Below, piece by piece: positions 53,803 to 61,456 of a DNA stretch of 64,000 nt. Numbering within the stretch: position 1 is the stretch's first letter; every line of letters starts with the position of its first letter. The translations under genes were made by a program, and so were the position numbers. The DNA is taken from positions 1-64,000 of the forward strand of contig DGTK01000009.1 of assembly GCA_002393735.1 (NCBI GenBank). The letters are read 5' to 3'. This DNA comes from Lachnospiraceae bacterium UBA4338. Its GTDB lineage: Bacteria > Bacillota > Clostridia > Lachnospirales > Lachnospiraceae. The notes below the pieces were generated by a model. The model searched no databases. It had not been told where the DNA came from and saw nothing but the letters and a program-made list of their open reading frames with translations.

Positions 53803-54687
53803 TTAATCAACTGATTCACTGTTTACAGGGAATGTGAAATACGTATCAGTGAATGGCTCGTCCTTAAGCGTAAAGTGCCACCATTCCTCATCGAGTGGCT
53901 TAAAGCCGTGATTAAGCATAGCCTCACGAAGAATCATTCTGTTTGCATACTGCTCATCAGTAATCTCAGTATAATCCGGGTGGCTTAACTCTCCAAAATA
54001 GTCAAAAGTACCGCCCATATCAACTTCCTTCTCAGTTTCCATATCAAAAAGTGTAAGGTCAACTGTGCTTCCTCTGCTGTGACCGGAATGCTCAGCAATA
54101 TACCCTTGCGGGAATAACACGCTCTTTTCAAGTTCAGGATAGAAATATTCCTTCATACGTGTATCATCAGTATCAAGTGCCCATGCCATGAAATTATCTA
54201 CAGCCATCTGAGGACGATATGCGTCATAGATTTTAAGTCTGTAGCCCTGTGCCATAACATCATCACTTACTTCCTGCAAAGCCTCGGCTGCTTCCTTGGT
54301 AAGAAGAGCCACCGGTTCCTCATAACCATCAATTCTGTCACCGACAAAGTTATATGTTGAATAGTATCTGATTTCAAGAATTGCATCCGGAACTGCCTCT
54401 GATAATAAAACGAAATCCGAAGAATCATTTGATAACTTTCTTCCATCTTCTAACTCTTCAACTATGATTTCATCCACTATGCTCTCATCGGTAACTTCCT
54501 GAGCAATATCTTCCACATCGTCAGCCACTTCTTCTGTTACATCTTCAGCTACTTCAGCTGCATCTTCCACGCTTTGAGTGGCAGCATCCTGAACTTCTTC
54601 ACTGACATTTGAATCAGCACAGGCTCCGGCCATAATCGCCATGGTTAACAGGCCGATTCCCAGTAATCCCTTAATTCTTTTGTCCAT
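53803..54687 (-). CDS. VanX-like D-Ala-D-Ala dipeptidase, predicted lipoprotein
   Basis: A 294-residue protein with a lipoprotein signal (lipobox AGAC, Cys23), an acidic Ala/Val/Glu-rich spacer (24-85) and a C-terminal M15D/VanX domain. The metal and catalytic residues are intact: Arg158 in YDAYRPQMA, His203 and Asp210 in SGHSRGSTVD, Glu268 and His271 in EEWWHF. It should therefore hydrolyse D-Ala-D-Ala or a related dipeptide outside the cell. Classical VanX is cytosolic, so a surface-bound form suggests wall dipeptide turnover rather than vancomycin resistance; no vanH or vanA is near. It is inserted before rimM and follows a pseudo-beta-lactamase gene. Confidence 0.88.
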   Translation of the reverse strand: MDKRIKGLLGIGLLTMAIMAGACADSNVSEEVQDAATQSVEDAAEVAEDVTEEVADDVEDIAQEVTDESIVDEIIVEELEDGRKLSNDSSDFVLLSEAVPDAILEIRYYSTYNFVGDRIDGYEEPVALLTKEAAEALQEVSDDVMAQGYRLKIYDAYRPQMAVDNFMAWALDTDDTRMKEYFYPELEKSVLFPQGYIAEHSGHSRGSTVDLTLFDMETEKEVDMGGTFDYFGELSHPDYTEITDEQYANRMILREAMLNHGFKPLDEEWWHFTLKDEPFTDTYFTFPVNSESVD

Positions 54688-54714
54688 AATTACACTCCCT
54701 CCTGTTTGGGGTTT

Positions 54715-56469
54715 TTAGAATAATAATAATTTATAAATCAATGTGAAAACCATTACCAGTAACGCATTATATCCGTTGATATAATAGTTTCCTTTTTCAA
54801 ACACCGAACATTCCTCTTTTCTGCCGGTTCTTACCAAAAAGACCAGATATACAAAACTCATAACTATGCCTATGTAGTAAGTGAAACTTACCACCATGGT
54901 AAACCTTGGGGAACCCGAAGACATGGCGGACATGCACATGCTCAGGAAGAACAGAAAATAAAAGAATATCACTGCACTTTGTATATAATAATATTTACGA
55001 AAAACAGGAGTTTTTTTCTCATTTGCAAATCTGTTCTTAAGGAATATAAAGGCGCCCACCGGAAGGCTTATCAGCGCATACATATATGCCAAAGCCATGA
55101 GAATAAAAAGTCCGGTTTTAAGGATGAACATACCGCTTGAATAGGGAAGAATATCATAATATGCAAACTGTATCTGCGTACTTCCCCCCTCTTTATATAA
55201 CTTACCCTGAATGCCGTCAATATTAATCAAATCACCACCGGCAAGAAAAGCTATGGGTTTTCCCTTGGCCATGTCAATTTGGAAAGTATCCAGTATGCCG
55301 AGGAATGATAATTTACCGGAGGATATCATTACAGACTTGGTGTATCTTCCGCTGATATCTTCAGGGAAACTCTCTGCAATGCCGGACATTTCTCCAAACT
55401 TCTCCTGGGAATACTTATTCCAGTAATCATTAGGTGCATACTGATTGGAAACCATGCATAAAACCGAACCGTCCTTAACATTTAAGAGCATACCTGCTCT
55501 TGATATCATGCCAGTTCCCACGGTTCCGTATATTTCATTATTATCACCGTATTTGAATACTGCCATACCACTTGCAAGTCTCGGAGTTTCTCCGTCAAGA
55601 TATAAAACCGAAGGGGTGAAAAACTCCTCTTTGGTACTCTCCTTTTCGAAAACCTCTCCGGAAACCAGTCCCTGGGCGAATATTGCCATATCCTGCACCG
55701 TTCCCACTACAGAAAGAGCCGGATACATTGAGGAATAATAAGGAAGTCCGTATTCCCCATTATAATTATAATACTTGGATTCCCTGTACAAATCCCCTAT
55801 ATAGGTATTATCTTCATGGTTGGCTCTGACAGAAGTGTCAGTCATTCCCAAGGGTTCAAGAATATTGGCTTTAACATATGTATCAAAATTCATATCTGAT
55901 ACATTCTGAACCATGTAGGCAAGAAGACATATACCATATTCGGAATATGCAACGGTTGTGCCCGGCATAAAAATCTGGTCCGGAGCGCAGTCAATAACCA
56001 GCTTATCTAAAGACACCAAATCCGCCGGATTGCTTGTATATCTGTAATAATATACATTTTGGAATCCTGCCTGATGATTCATAAGCTGCCTTACTGTAAA
56101 ATCCGAGCTGAATTTTACGCCTGATTTAAATTCTTCAGGCATATATTCCATGATACTTGCATCAAGGTCTATCTTCCCCTGTTCTGATAGCTGCATAACA
56201 CTTGTATATACCAAAAGGGCAGATACCGGTCCCCAGCTGTAGACTTCCTCCGGGGATACAGAATCCGTCACCATACCGTTTTCCAGATTGATATTCGAAA
56301 TCTCAGCATTGTCACCATTCATATATATATATACTTCGTTTCCTGTAAACATACTCATGGTGTCATTGTCTGCTTTAACTTTAATGCCAAATTGGGATAT
56401 AGTCATTAATCCCAGCAAAGCCAGACAGACATAAGCTGCTATTTTAACCTTAATCCTTTTACTCTTCAT
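54715..56469 (-). CDS. Beta-lactamase-like serine hydrolase homologue with lost catalytic residues, membrane-bound
   Basis: A 584-residue protein with a signal segment (about 9-28), a class C beta-lactamase/PBP4*-like fold (about 40-350) and four to five C-terminal membrane helices. The fold is plain from FTVRQLMNHQAGF and PGTTVAYSEYGICLLAY. The catalytic signature SxxK aligns without gaps to PVSA (Pro81, Ala84), the YxN motif reads YSE (175-177), and the HxG/KTG position is GTVGTG. It is thus predicted to be non-catalytic, perhaps a wall-fragment or beta-lactam sensor or scaffold. It is 27 nt upstream of the VanX-like gene, in the same direction. Confidence 0.85.
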   Translation of the reverse strand: MKSKRIKVKIAAYVCLALLGLMTISQFGIKVKADNDTMSMFTGNEVYIYMNGDNAEISNINLENGMVTDSVSPEEVYSWGPVSALLVYTSVMQLSEQGKIDLDASIMEYMPEEFKSGVKFSSDFTVRQLMNHQAGFQNVYYYRYTSNPADLVSLDKLVIDCAPDQIFMPGTTVAYSEYGICLLAYMVQNVSDMNFDTYVKANILEPLGMTDTSVRANHEDNTYIGDLYRESKYYNYNGEYGLPYYSSMYPALSVVGTVQDMAIFAQGLVSGEVFEKESTKEEFFTPSVLYLDGETPRLASGMAVFKYGDNNEIYGTVGTGMISRAGMLLNVKDGSVLCMVSNQYAPNDYWNKYSQEKFGEMSGIAESFPEDISGRYTKSVMISSGKLSFLGILDTFQIDMAKGKPIAFLAGGDLINIDGIQGKLYKEGGSTQIQFAYYDILPYSSGMFILKTGLFILMALAYMYALISLPVGAFIFLKNRFANEKKTPVFRKYYYIQSAVIFFYFLFFLSMCMSAMSSGSPRFTMVVSFTYYIGIVMSFVYLVFLVRTGRKEECSVFEKGNYYINGYNALLVMVFTLIYKLLLF

Positions 56470-56511
56470 ATATTACTTCTCTCCTTAAGATATTTACCCT
56501 AAATACCTTAA

Positions 56512-56559
56512 AAGGTGTCACATAGAATGTGGTTTTAACCACCAATCACATGACACCTT
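56512..56559 (-). terminator. Hairpin after khpA
   Basis: An outer 9-bp stem (56512-56520 with 56551-56559) encloses a second dyad (56529-56542). The minus-strand tail after the stem is CCTTTTAAGG, so the T-run is short. It may be a weak terminator between khpA and the pseudo-beta-lactamase gene. Confidence 0.5.
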
Positions 56560-56566
56560 AATAAAT

Positions 56567-56806
56567 CTATACAATATCTACATCAACCTGCAGATCCTGT
56601 TTAACGGCTGCCGCATTAACAACCTGGCGGATTGCCTTGGCAATACGACCTTTTTTGCCGATAACTTTACCCATATCGCCCTCGGCCACATGAAGTTCAA
56701 TCTTAATAATATCACGACCGGATACCGATTCTGTTCTTTCAGTAACCGATACTTCATCAGGATTATCAACCAAAGCCTTAGCGATAGTTTCAACTAATTC
56801 TTTCAT
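56567..56806 (-). CDS. khpA: KH-domain RNA-binding protein KhpA
   Basis: A 79-residue single KH domain with the RNA-binding loop GKVIGKKGRIAKAIRQVV. KhpA acts with KhpB (Jag/EloR) in post-transcriptional control of cell division and elongation in Firmicutes. It follows rpsP by 42 nt, the conserved order. Confidence 0.93.
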   Translation of the reverse strand: MKELVETIAKALVDNPDEVSVTERTESVSGRDIIKIELHVAEGDMGKVIGKKGRIAKAIRQVVNAAAVKQDLQVDVDIV

Positions 56807-56848
56807 AAGATACCTCCATCTTTTACTTATGTTCTTTATGGAAATAAC

Positions 56849-57094
56849 TTATTTCTCAATTCCTGCAAGCTTAAAGATTTTAGCTACTCTGTCTGTAGGC
56901 TGAGCACCATTGTTAAGCCACTTCTTAGCAAGTTCCTCATTAACCTTGTATGTAGCTGGATCTGTATTTGGATTGTATGTACCGATTTCTTCGATGCACT
57001 TACCATCTCTTGGTGATCTTGAATCTGCTACTACGATTCTGTACAAAGGATTCTTCTTGTATCCCATTCTTCTAAGTCTGATTTTTACTGCCAT
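56849..57094 (-). CDS. rpsP: 30S ribosomal protein S16
   Basis: An 81-residue bS16 protein beginning [20 protein letters not shown] with [20 protein letters not shown]. Strong GGAGG. It is between ffh and khpA. Confidence 0.97.
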   Translation of the reverse strand: MAVKIRLRRMGYKKNPLYRIVVADSRSPRDGKCIEEIGTYNPNTDPATYKVNEELAKKWLNNGAQPTDRVAKIFKLAGIEK

Positions 57095-57162
57095 TTTTCT
57101 TTCCTCCTAAATGTGAAAATATAATTAATAATATATGATTAATCCCTGATAAACTCTACGTT

Positions 57163-58509
57163 CTAAAACGGGAATCTCATCCTGCCTCTTTTGCCGCCCA
57201 TAAGCCCCGGCATCTGCTTCATCATCTTCTGTGTCTGCTCAAACTGCTTTATAAATCTGTTTACTACAGATATATCAACTCCGGCACCCTTGGCAATCCT
57301 GTTCTTTCTTCTTGGATTAAGAATCTTAGGATTAGATCTTTCCTTCGGTGTCATTGATAAAACAATGGCTTCCATTCTTGCAAGTTCTTTCTCATCAATT
57401 GCGTCTTCAAGGTCAGACTTCTTTACTCCGCCTCCAAGTGGCATCATTCCTAAGATAGAACCAAGACCACCCATCTTACGCATCATCTTCATACTCTCAA
57501 GATAATCGTTAAAATCGAACTTGCCCTTCTTCATACGGGCAGCCATGTCTTTTTCTTTTTCTTCATCTACAATGGCATTCTCACTAACCTGTTCGATAAG
57601 TGAAAGCACATCACCCATACCAAGGATTCTTGATGCCATTCTGTCCGGATAGAACTGATCCAAATCAGTGAGCTTCTCACCCATACCGACAAAAATAATC
57701 GGCTTTCCGGTAACAGCCTTACATGAAAGTGCTGCACCACCTCTGGCATCACCATCCAGTTTCGAAAGGATAATGCCATCAACACCAATCTCATCATTAA
57801 AGCTCGATGCTACATTAACTGCATCCTGACCTGTCATGGCATCAACCACGAGAAGTGTCTGGGTAACTTCAATTGCAGCCTTAATATTCTTAAGTTCCTG
57901 CATCATTTCTTCATCAACATGAAGACGACCGGCTGTATCGAGAATTAAAACATTCTTACTATTCTTTTTTGCATATTCAACGGCAGCCCTGGCAATATCT
58001 ACAGGAGACTGATTCTCTCCCATTTCAAATACATCAACGCCAACTTTCTCACCATTTACCTGCAACTGCTTAATAGCTGCAGGTCTGTATACGTCAAGTG
58101 CCGCAAGGAGCACATTACGTCCTTTACTTTTAAGTCTTCCTGCAAGTTTTGCAGTGGTGGTTGTTTTACCGGCACCCTGAAGACCACACATCATAATTAC
58201 TGTAAGATTACCTGCAGGTAAAAGGCTCAGCTCGGTAACTTCAGGTCCCATAAGATTAACTAATTCTTCATTAACAATCTTAATAACCATCTGTCCCGGA
58301 TTAAGACCTGTTAAGACTTCCTGTCCTACGGCCCTCTCCTCAACCTTTGCCACGAACTGTTTAACAACCTTGAAGTTAACATCTGCCTCAAGAAGAGACA
58401 TCTTAACTTCCTTAAGAGCTGCTTTAACATCTTCTTCTTTAAGAAGACCTTTGCTCCTTAAGTTTTTAAACACATTCTGTAATTTATCTGTCAGGCTTTC
58501 AAATGCCAT
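57163..58509 (-). CDS. ffh: Signal recognition particle protein Ffh
   Basis: A 448-residue SRP GTPase. The NG domain carries GLQGAGKTTTTAKLAGRL and DTAGRLHVDEEMM; the C-terminal Met-rich M domain ends with KMMKQMPGLMGGKRG. It targets nascent membrane proteins with 4.5S RNA and FtsY. It is 8 nt downstream of ylxM. Confidence 0.97.
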   Translation of the reverse strand: MAFESLTDKLQNVFKNLRSKGLLKEEDVKAALKEVKMSLLEADVNFKVVKQFVAKVEERAVGQEVLTGLNPGQMVIKIVNEELVNLMGPEVTELSLLPAGNLTVIMMCGLQGAGKTTTTAKLAGRLKSKGRNVLLAALDVYRPAAIKQLQVNGEKVGVDVFEMGENQSPVDIARAAVEYAKKNSKNVLILDTAGRLHVDEEMMQELKNIKAAIEVTQTLLVVDAMTGQDAVNVASSFNDEIGVDGIILSKLDGDARGGAALSCKAVTGKPIIFVGMGEKLTDLDQFYPDRMASRILGMGDVLSLIEQVSENAIVDEEKEKDMAARMKKGKFDFNDYLESMKMMRKMGGLGSILGMMPLGGGVKKSDLEDAIDEKELARMEAIVLSMTPKERSNPKILNPRRKNRIAKGAGVDISVVNRFIKQFEQTQKMMKQMPGLMGGKRGRMRFPF

Positions 58510-58517
58510 ATATTCTC

Positions 58518-58862
58518 CTACAACAAATTATATATCTTATCTTCAAGCAGCTTTAGCTCTTCGATTTCTTTCTTATTGTCATTACTCTCAATGACCCTGG
58601 TAATCTCTTTCATTCTTTCGACGTCCTGCTTCATATCCAGGAACTTCTGCAAAAGCCCAAGTTTCTCTTCATATTCATTGAGAATTTTATCACATCTCTT
58701 AATCAGATCGTGCGCCGCCTGCCTCGATATTCCAAACTCATCAGCTATCTCTGATAAAGAACAATCGTTAAAATACGCCTCTTCATACACTTCTCTCTGG
58801 TGCTCAGTTAAAAGCACTCCGTAAAAATCATAAAGATAACCGTTTTTAACAATATCTTCCAT
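58518..58862 (-). CDS. ylxM: YlxM family helix-turn-helix protein (SRP-associated)
   Basis: A 114-residue protein of the UPF0122/YlxM family with a sigma-70 region 4-like HTH (CSLSEIADEFGISRQAAHDL). YlxM binds or modulates SRP in streptococci and always precedes ffh, as here. It is the first gene of the ylxM-ffh-rpsP-khpA unit. Confidence 0.93.
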   Translation of the reverse strand: MEDIVKNGYLYDFYGVLLTEHQREVYEEAYFNDCSLSEIADEFGISRQAAHDLIKRCDKILNEYEEKLGLLQKFLDMKQDVERMKEITRVIESNDNKKEIEELKLLEDKIYNLL

Positions 58863-58896
58863 CTCAAATCCTTATCACATTTAGCCCACTTTGCCT

Positions 58897-58925
58897 ATGA
58901 TACACTAAAGATAAAAAGGTGTCAA
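58897..58925 (-). promoter_or_regulatory. Sigma-A promoter of ylxM-ffh-rpsP
   Basis: On the minus strand TTGACA (58920-58925), a 17-nt spacer and TATCAT (58897-58902). The -35 box is part of the second arm of the terminator hairpin of the upstream gene. Confidence 0.8.
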
Positions 58926-58947
58926 GTATTTTTTCTTGACACCTTTT
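58914..58947 (-). terminator. Terminator of the XRE-pilin-zinc ribbon unit
   Basis: A 13-bp perfect stem (58914-58926 with 58935-58947) with an 8-nt loop, followed on the minus strand by a T-rich tract. Overlaps the ylxM promoter. Confidence 0.85.
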
Positions 58948-58975
58948 GTACCACTAGGGACGGGGGAATGTGCAC
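58948..58975. repeat. REP-like repeat, copy B
   Basis: Bases 58951-58975 are identical over 25 nt to 52504-52528. It is a single unit, placed between a stop codon and a terminator. Confidence 0.8.
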
Positions 58976-58976
58976 A

Positions 58977-59384
58977 TTATCCGATTCGTTTACCACATCC
59001 CGCACAGTGCGGTCCGTAATTACGGAAAAGAATCCTTCCGCAGTGCGGACAGAACATTGCTCCACTTACTGCCCCAAATATTATTCCACCTATGAGCAGC
59101 AAAATAAACAAACCAAATATAATCCAACTGACGATTGGATGTCCAAGAGTAAATAATGAAAGGAATGCAACCGGTAAAGAAGCTATAAGCATACCGCCCA
59201 TAATATATCTCTTCTTTGTGAAGTCCTGAATCATCATTTTCTCACGGATCAACGCCTGAACTTTCGCGCTTTCTTTCTCCGCTTTCATCTTCTTAATATG
59301 TTCCTCAGTAAACTCTGTCCTACATATAGGACATACAGTAAGTTCATCACCAATTATTTCATTACATCTTGGACATTTCTGCAT
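58977..59384 (-). CDS. Membrane protein with two zinc ribbons
   Basis: A 135-residue protein: an N-terminal zinc ribbon (CPRCNEIIGDELTVCPIC), a helical charged linker, two membrane helices (about residues 61-80 and 87-108) and a C-terminal zinc ribbon (CPHCGRILFRNYGPHCAGC). Both ribbons should face the cytosol. The function is unknown. RBS AAGGGG. It is the last gene of a three-gene unit with a prepilin and an XRE regulator. Confidence 0.75.
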   Translation of the reverse strand: MQKCPRCNEIIGDELTVCPICRTEFTEEHIKKMKAEKESAKVQALIREKMMIQDFTKKRYIMGGMLIASLPVAFLSLFTLGHPIVSWIIFGLFILLLIGGIIFGAVSGAMFCPHCGRILFRNYGPHCAGCGKRIG

Positions 59385-59426
59385 TTTTCAATCCCCTTAA
59401 TCAAAAGCAAAATCACCGAACAACTA

Positions 59427-59978
59427 CTATTTTACGTATATTACTTTACTGTCTTCAAGTTCATCGATATCGTCACTGTTGAAGTTTTCTCCATCTTTAC
59501 CACCTGTGCGATCGCTCCATGCAATATAAATAGCGAAGTTACTTCCTGTATGATCTGTTACAGCACATATTATTCCGTTGGTTCTTGCAGGAGTAGACTT
59601 AATATGCTGTCTTTGATCGGAAGCCGAAGAAAAAGGATTAAATCCTACTGTTTCAATTACACTTGCCCCAAACGAACATGTATAAAATGTCGGTCCATAT
59701 GCATCTAATCTAAAATCATTATCCGGAGTTGTAAAATCCGAAATCATAGTCTTATTTTGAGCATTCATATCTGCATTTATATCCGGATCCGACAACGCAA
59801 TTTTAATTGCAGTATGAATACTGTCGCACAGCTGGGTATCCGAAGAAATATTAGTCTTCTCAATATACTTAATAAGCTGCGGTGCCATCACACCGATAAG
59901 TATCGCCATAATCGCTATAACGATTATAAGTTCAACCAATGAAAATCCTTTGTTATCACCTTTAACACATCCGTTCAT
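59427..59978 (-). CDS. Orphan type IV prepilin-like protein
   Basis: A 183-residue protein with a class III leader: an 11-residue prepeptide ending in Gly, then FSLVELIIVIAIMAILIGVM with the conserved Glu at mature position 5. The remainder is a polar globular domain with two or more Cys. It is expected to be cut by a prepilin peptidase and exported by a type IV pilus or competence pseudopilus machine. No assembly ATPase, platform or peptidase gene is present in the window, so the partners lie elsewhere. Confidence 0.85.
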   Translation of the reverse strand: MNGCVKGDNKGFSLVELIIVIAIMAILIGVMAPQLIKYIEKTNISSDTQLCDSIHTAIKIALSDPDINADMNAQNKTMISDFTTPDNDFRLDAYGPTFYTCSFGASVIETVGFNPFSSASDQRQHIKSTPARTNGIICAVTDHTGSNFAIYIAWSDRTGGKDGENFNSDDIDELEDSKVIYVK

Positions 59979-60016
59979 AGAAATTCCATCCTTTCTCCAA
60001 ATAAAAAACCTTTACT

Positions 60017-60424
60017 CTATGACTCCATCAATCTTTTCAGTTCTTCCACTGTGTTAAAAACACCGTCCACCAAACTCATCATCTCATTAAGTCTTAATTT
60101 TTCTTTTTCATCAATCACACCATCCTTGGCGATCTCAACAAGTTCATCAGATATACTTTCCATATCCTTCGCACAGTTAAGAAACTTAATGACTACCCTG
60201 TCCAGATTACTCAGATTATCAATACCGTATTCATCAAATAATAGAAAATCCGTCGTCACCTTAAACATACGACTGATGGCCACGATTTTATCTGTATCCG
60301 GAACAGCCATTCCCAGTTCCCACTTGGATATTGTCTGACGGCTGATTTTGAGCTCGTCCGCCATCTCTTCCTGTGAGAATCCCTTACTGGTTCTTAAATA
60401 AAAAATCTTTTCTCCGATATTCAT
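60017..60424 (-). CDS. XRE-family transcriptional regulator
   Basis: About 135 residues with an N-terminal Cro/CI-type HTH (GFSQEEMADELKISRQTISK, then WELG) and a C-terminal helical region of unknown role. The ATG at 60424 is preferred over one 18 nt upstream because of its GGGGTG spacing and the usual start of such proteins (MNIGEKIFYLRTSKG). It has a sigma-A promoter and probably regulates its own unit. Confidence 0.88.
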   Translation of the reverse strand: MNIGEKIFYLRTSKGFSQEEMADELKISRQTISKWELGMAVPDTDKIVAISRMFKVTTDFLLFDEYGIDNLSNLDRVVIKFLNCAKDMESISDELVEIAKDGVIDEKEKLRLNEMMSLVDGVFNTVEELKRLMES

Positions 60425-60465
60425 TTTCAACACCCCGTACATGCTATAGCAATTAACATATCTTT

Positions 60466-60494
60466 ATAATACATTATTAAATTTTTATAAACAA
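60466..60494 (-). promoter_or_regulatory. Promoter of the XRE-pilin-zinc ribbon unit
   Basis: On the minus strand TTGTTT (60489-60494), a 17-nt spacer and TATTAT (60466-60471), about 40 nt upstream of the regulator's start. Confidence 0.6.
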
Positions 60495-60549
60495 GCACTT
60501 TAATTATGCATTTTCGCAACTTACGGTTGCCCCCACTTCACCATAAAAA

Positions 60550-60591
60550 AAGGCGAAAGCCCATGAGAATAATCTCACTAACCTTCGCCTT
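60550..60591 (-). terminator. Terminator of hicA-hicB
   Basis: A 19-bp stem (60550-60568 with 60573-60591) with one mismatch and several G-T pairs, a 4-nt loop and a strong T-run on the minus strand, 26 nt after hicB. Confidence 0.88.
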
Positions 60592-60617
60592 ATCTTATCA
60601 AACTTTAAATTACAATT

Positions 60618-61001
60618 TTATAATGATGATAAATTATGCATATCTCCCTGTGCCAGAAGATATAAACAGTATTGATTCATACTTATTCCCTCTCTTTTTG
60701 CATGAAGAGCAAGAGAATGATGTAATGTCTTCGGTATTCGAAGTTTAAACTGTCCCGAGTATTCCGAAGAATTTGCGTCTGTCGCCGGTTCTTCTATTTT
60801 AATTCCTTCTTCTATGGCAACTGATATCCACAATTTCTTTGCATCATCTGCATTCGAAAGTGCTTCTTCCAAAGTATCTCCACAAGTCAGACAACCAGGC
60901 AACTCCGGAAACCAAACCGTATATCCACCTTCATCTGTATCTGGAATAATTTCCATTCTATATGGCAATGATAAATAATATTTTAATGTTTTATTCTTCA
61001 T
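60618..61001 (-). CDS. hicB: HicB family antitoxin
   Basis: About 127 residues with an N-terminal HicB domain (DEGGYTVWFPELPGCLTCGD) that binds the toxin, and a C-terminal ribbon-helix-helix (FKLRIPKTLHHSLALHAKRE) that binds DNA. The ATG at 61001 has GGAGG 9 nt away and overlaps hicA by 11 nt. It should neutralise HicA and repress the operon. Confidence 0.92.
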   Translation of the reverse strand: MKNKTLKYYLSLPYRMEIIPDTDEGGYTVWFPELPGCLTCGDTLEEALSNADDAKKLWISVAIEEGIKIEEPATDANSSEYSGQFKLRIPKTLHHSLALHAKREGISMNQYCLYLLAQGDMHNLSSL

Positions 61002-61236
61002 CTTTATCACCCTCCACTACTTCCTTAACAATCTCTACATAAACTCTTTTTATTGGATTATGTTGTGGAATTGTTATTGGCGGATATCCCTTCTTCCTAA
61101 ACGTTGCATGACTACTACCACTTCCTGGTCTTTCCATGCAATAACCATATGCTTCCAGTATCTTTTTTAATTCTTCAAATCTTAAATTCTTATCAAGACT
61201 CTCAATTCTCTGTATTAGCTTGTCAAATTTCGACAT
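60991..61236 (-). CDS. hicA: HicA family mRNA interferase toxin
   Basis: An 81-residue HicA toxin with the catalytic His43 in GSGSSHATFRKKG. Typical HicA is about 60 residues; the extra is at the N- and C-termini. The ATG at 61236 follows AAGGAA. It cleaves mRNA when free of HicB. Confidence 0.9.
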   Translation of the reverse strand: MSKFDKLIQRIESLDKNLRFEELKKILEAYGYCMERPGSGSSHATFRKKGYPPITIPQHNPIKRVYVEIVKEVVEGDKDEE

Positions 61237-61253
61237 ATTATTTCCTTTCATTA

Positions 61254-61282
61254 ATTATAAATGGTATCGTATATGGTGTCAA
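61254..61282 (-). promoter_or_regulatory. Consensus sigma-A promoter of hicA-hicB
   Basis: On the minus strand TTGACA (61277-61282), exactly 17 nt spacer and TATAAT (61254-61259), a full consensus match. The spacer and -10 hold a direct repeat ACCATATA/ACCATTTA, a candidate HicB operator. The gap 61283-61416 is very AT-rich with no gene seen. Confidence 0.85.
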
Positions 61283-61416
61283 TTTTAAGCGCACTAAAAA
61301 AACACTAATTTAAAAATAAGAGATTTATTAATTAATGAATTATTGAAAAATTGTTATTTGAACTATATAGACCTTTGAATTATTAGAATTTTAAAACTTT
61401 TTTGAAAAAAACCCCA

Positions 61417-61443
61417 AGGGACGAAAGCAATTAACTTTCGCCC
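61417..61443 (-). terminator. Terminator of the UPF0210 gene
   Basis: A 10-bp stem (61417-61426 with 61434-61443, one G-T pair) with the T-run on the minus strand starting six bases beyond it, 14 nt after the stop codon. Confidence 0.6.
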
Positions 61444-61456
61444 CAAATGAGTACTT

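Noticed and set aside
53803..54687. Vancomycin resistance operon
   Set aside because: Only a VanX-like gene is present, as a lipoprotein; no vanH, ligase or vanRS nearby.
61283..61416. Gene in the AT-rich gap
   Set aside because: No open frame with a ribosome site; only AT-rich sequence.
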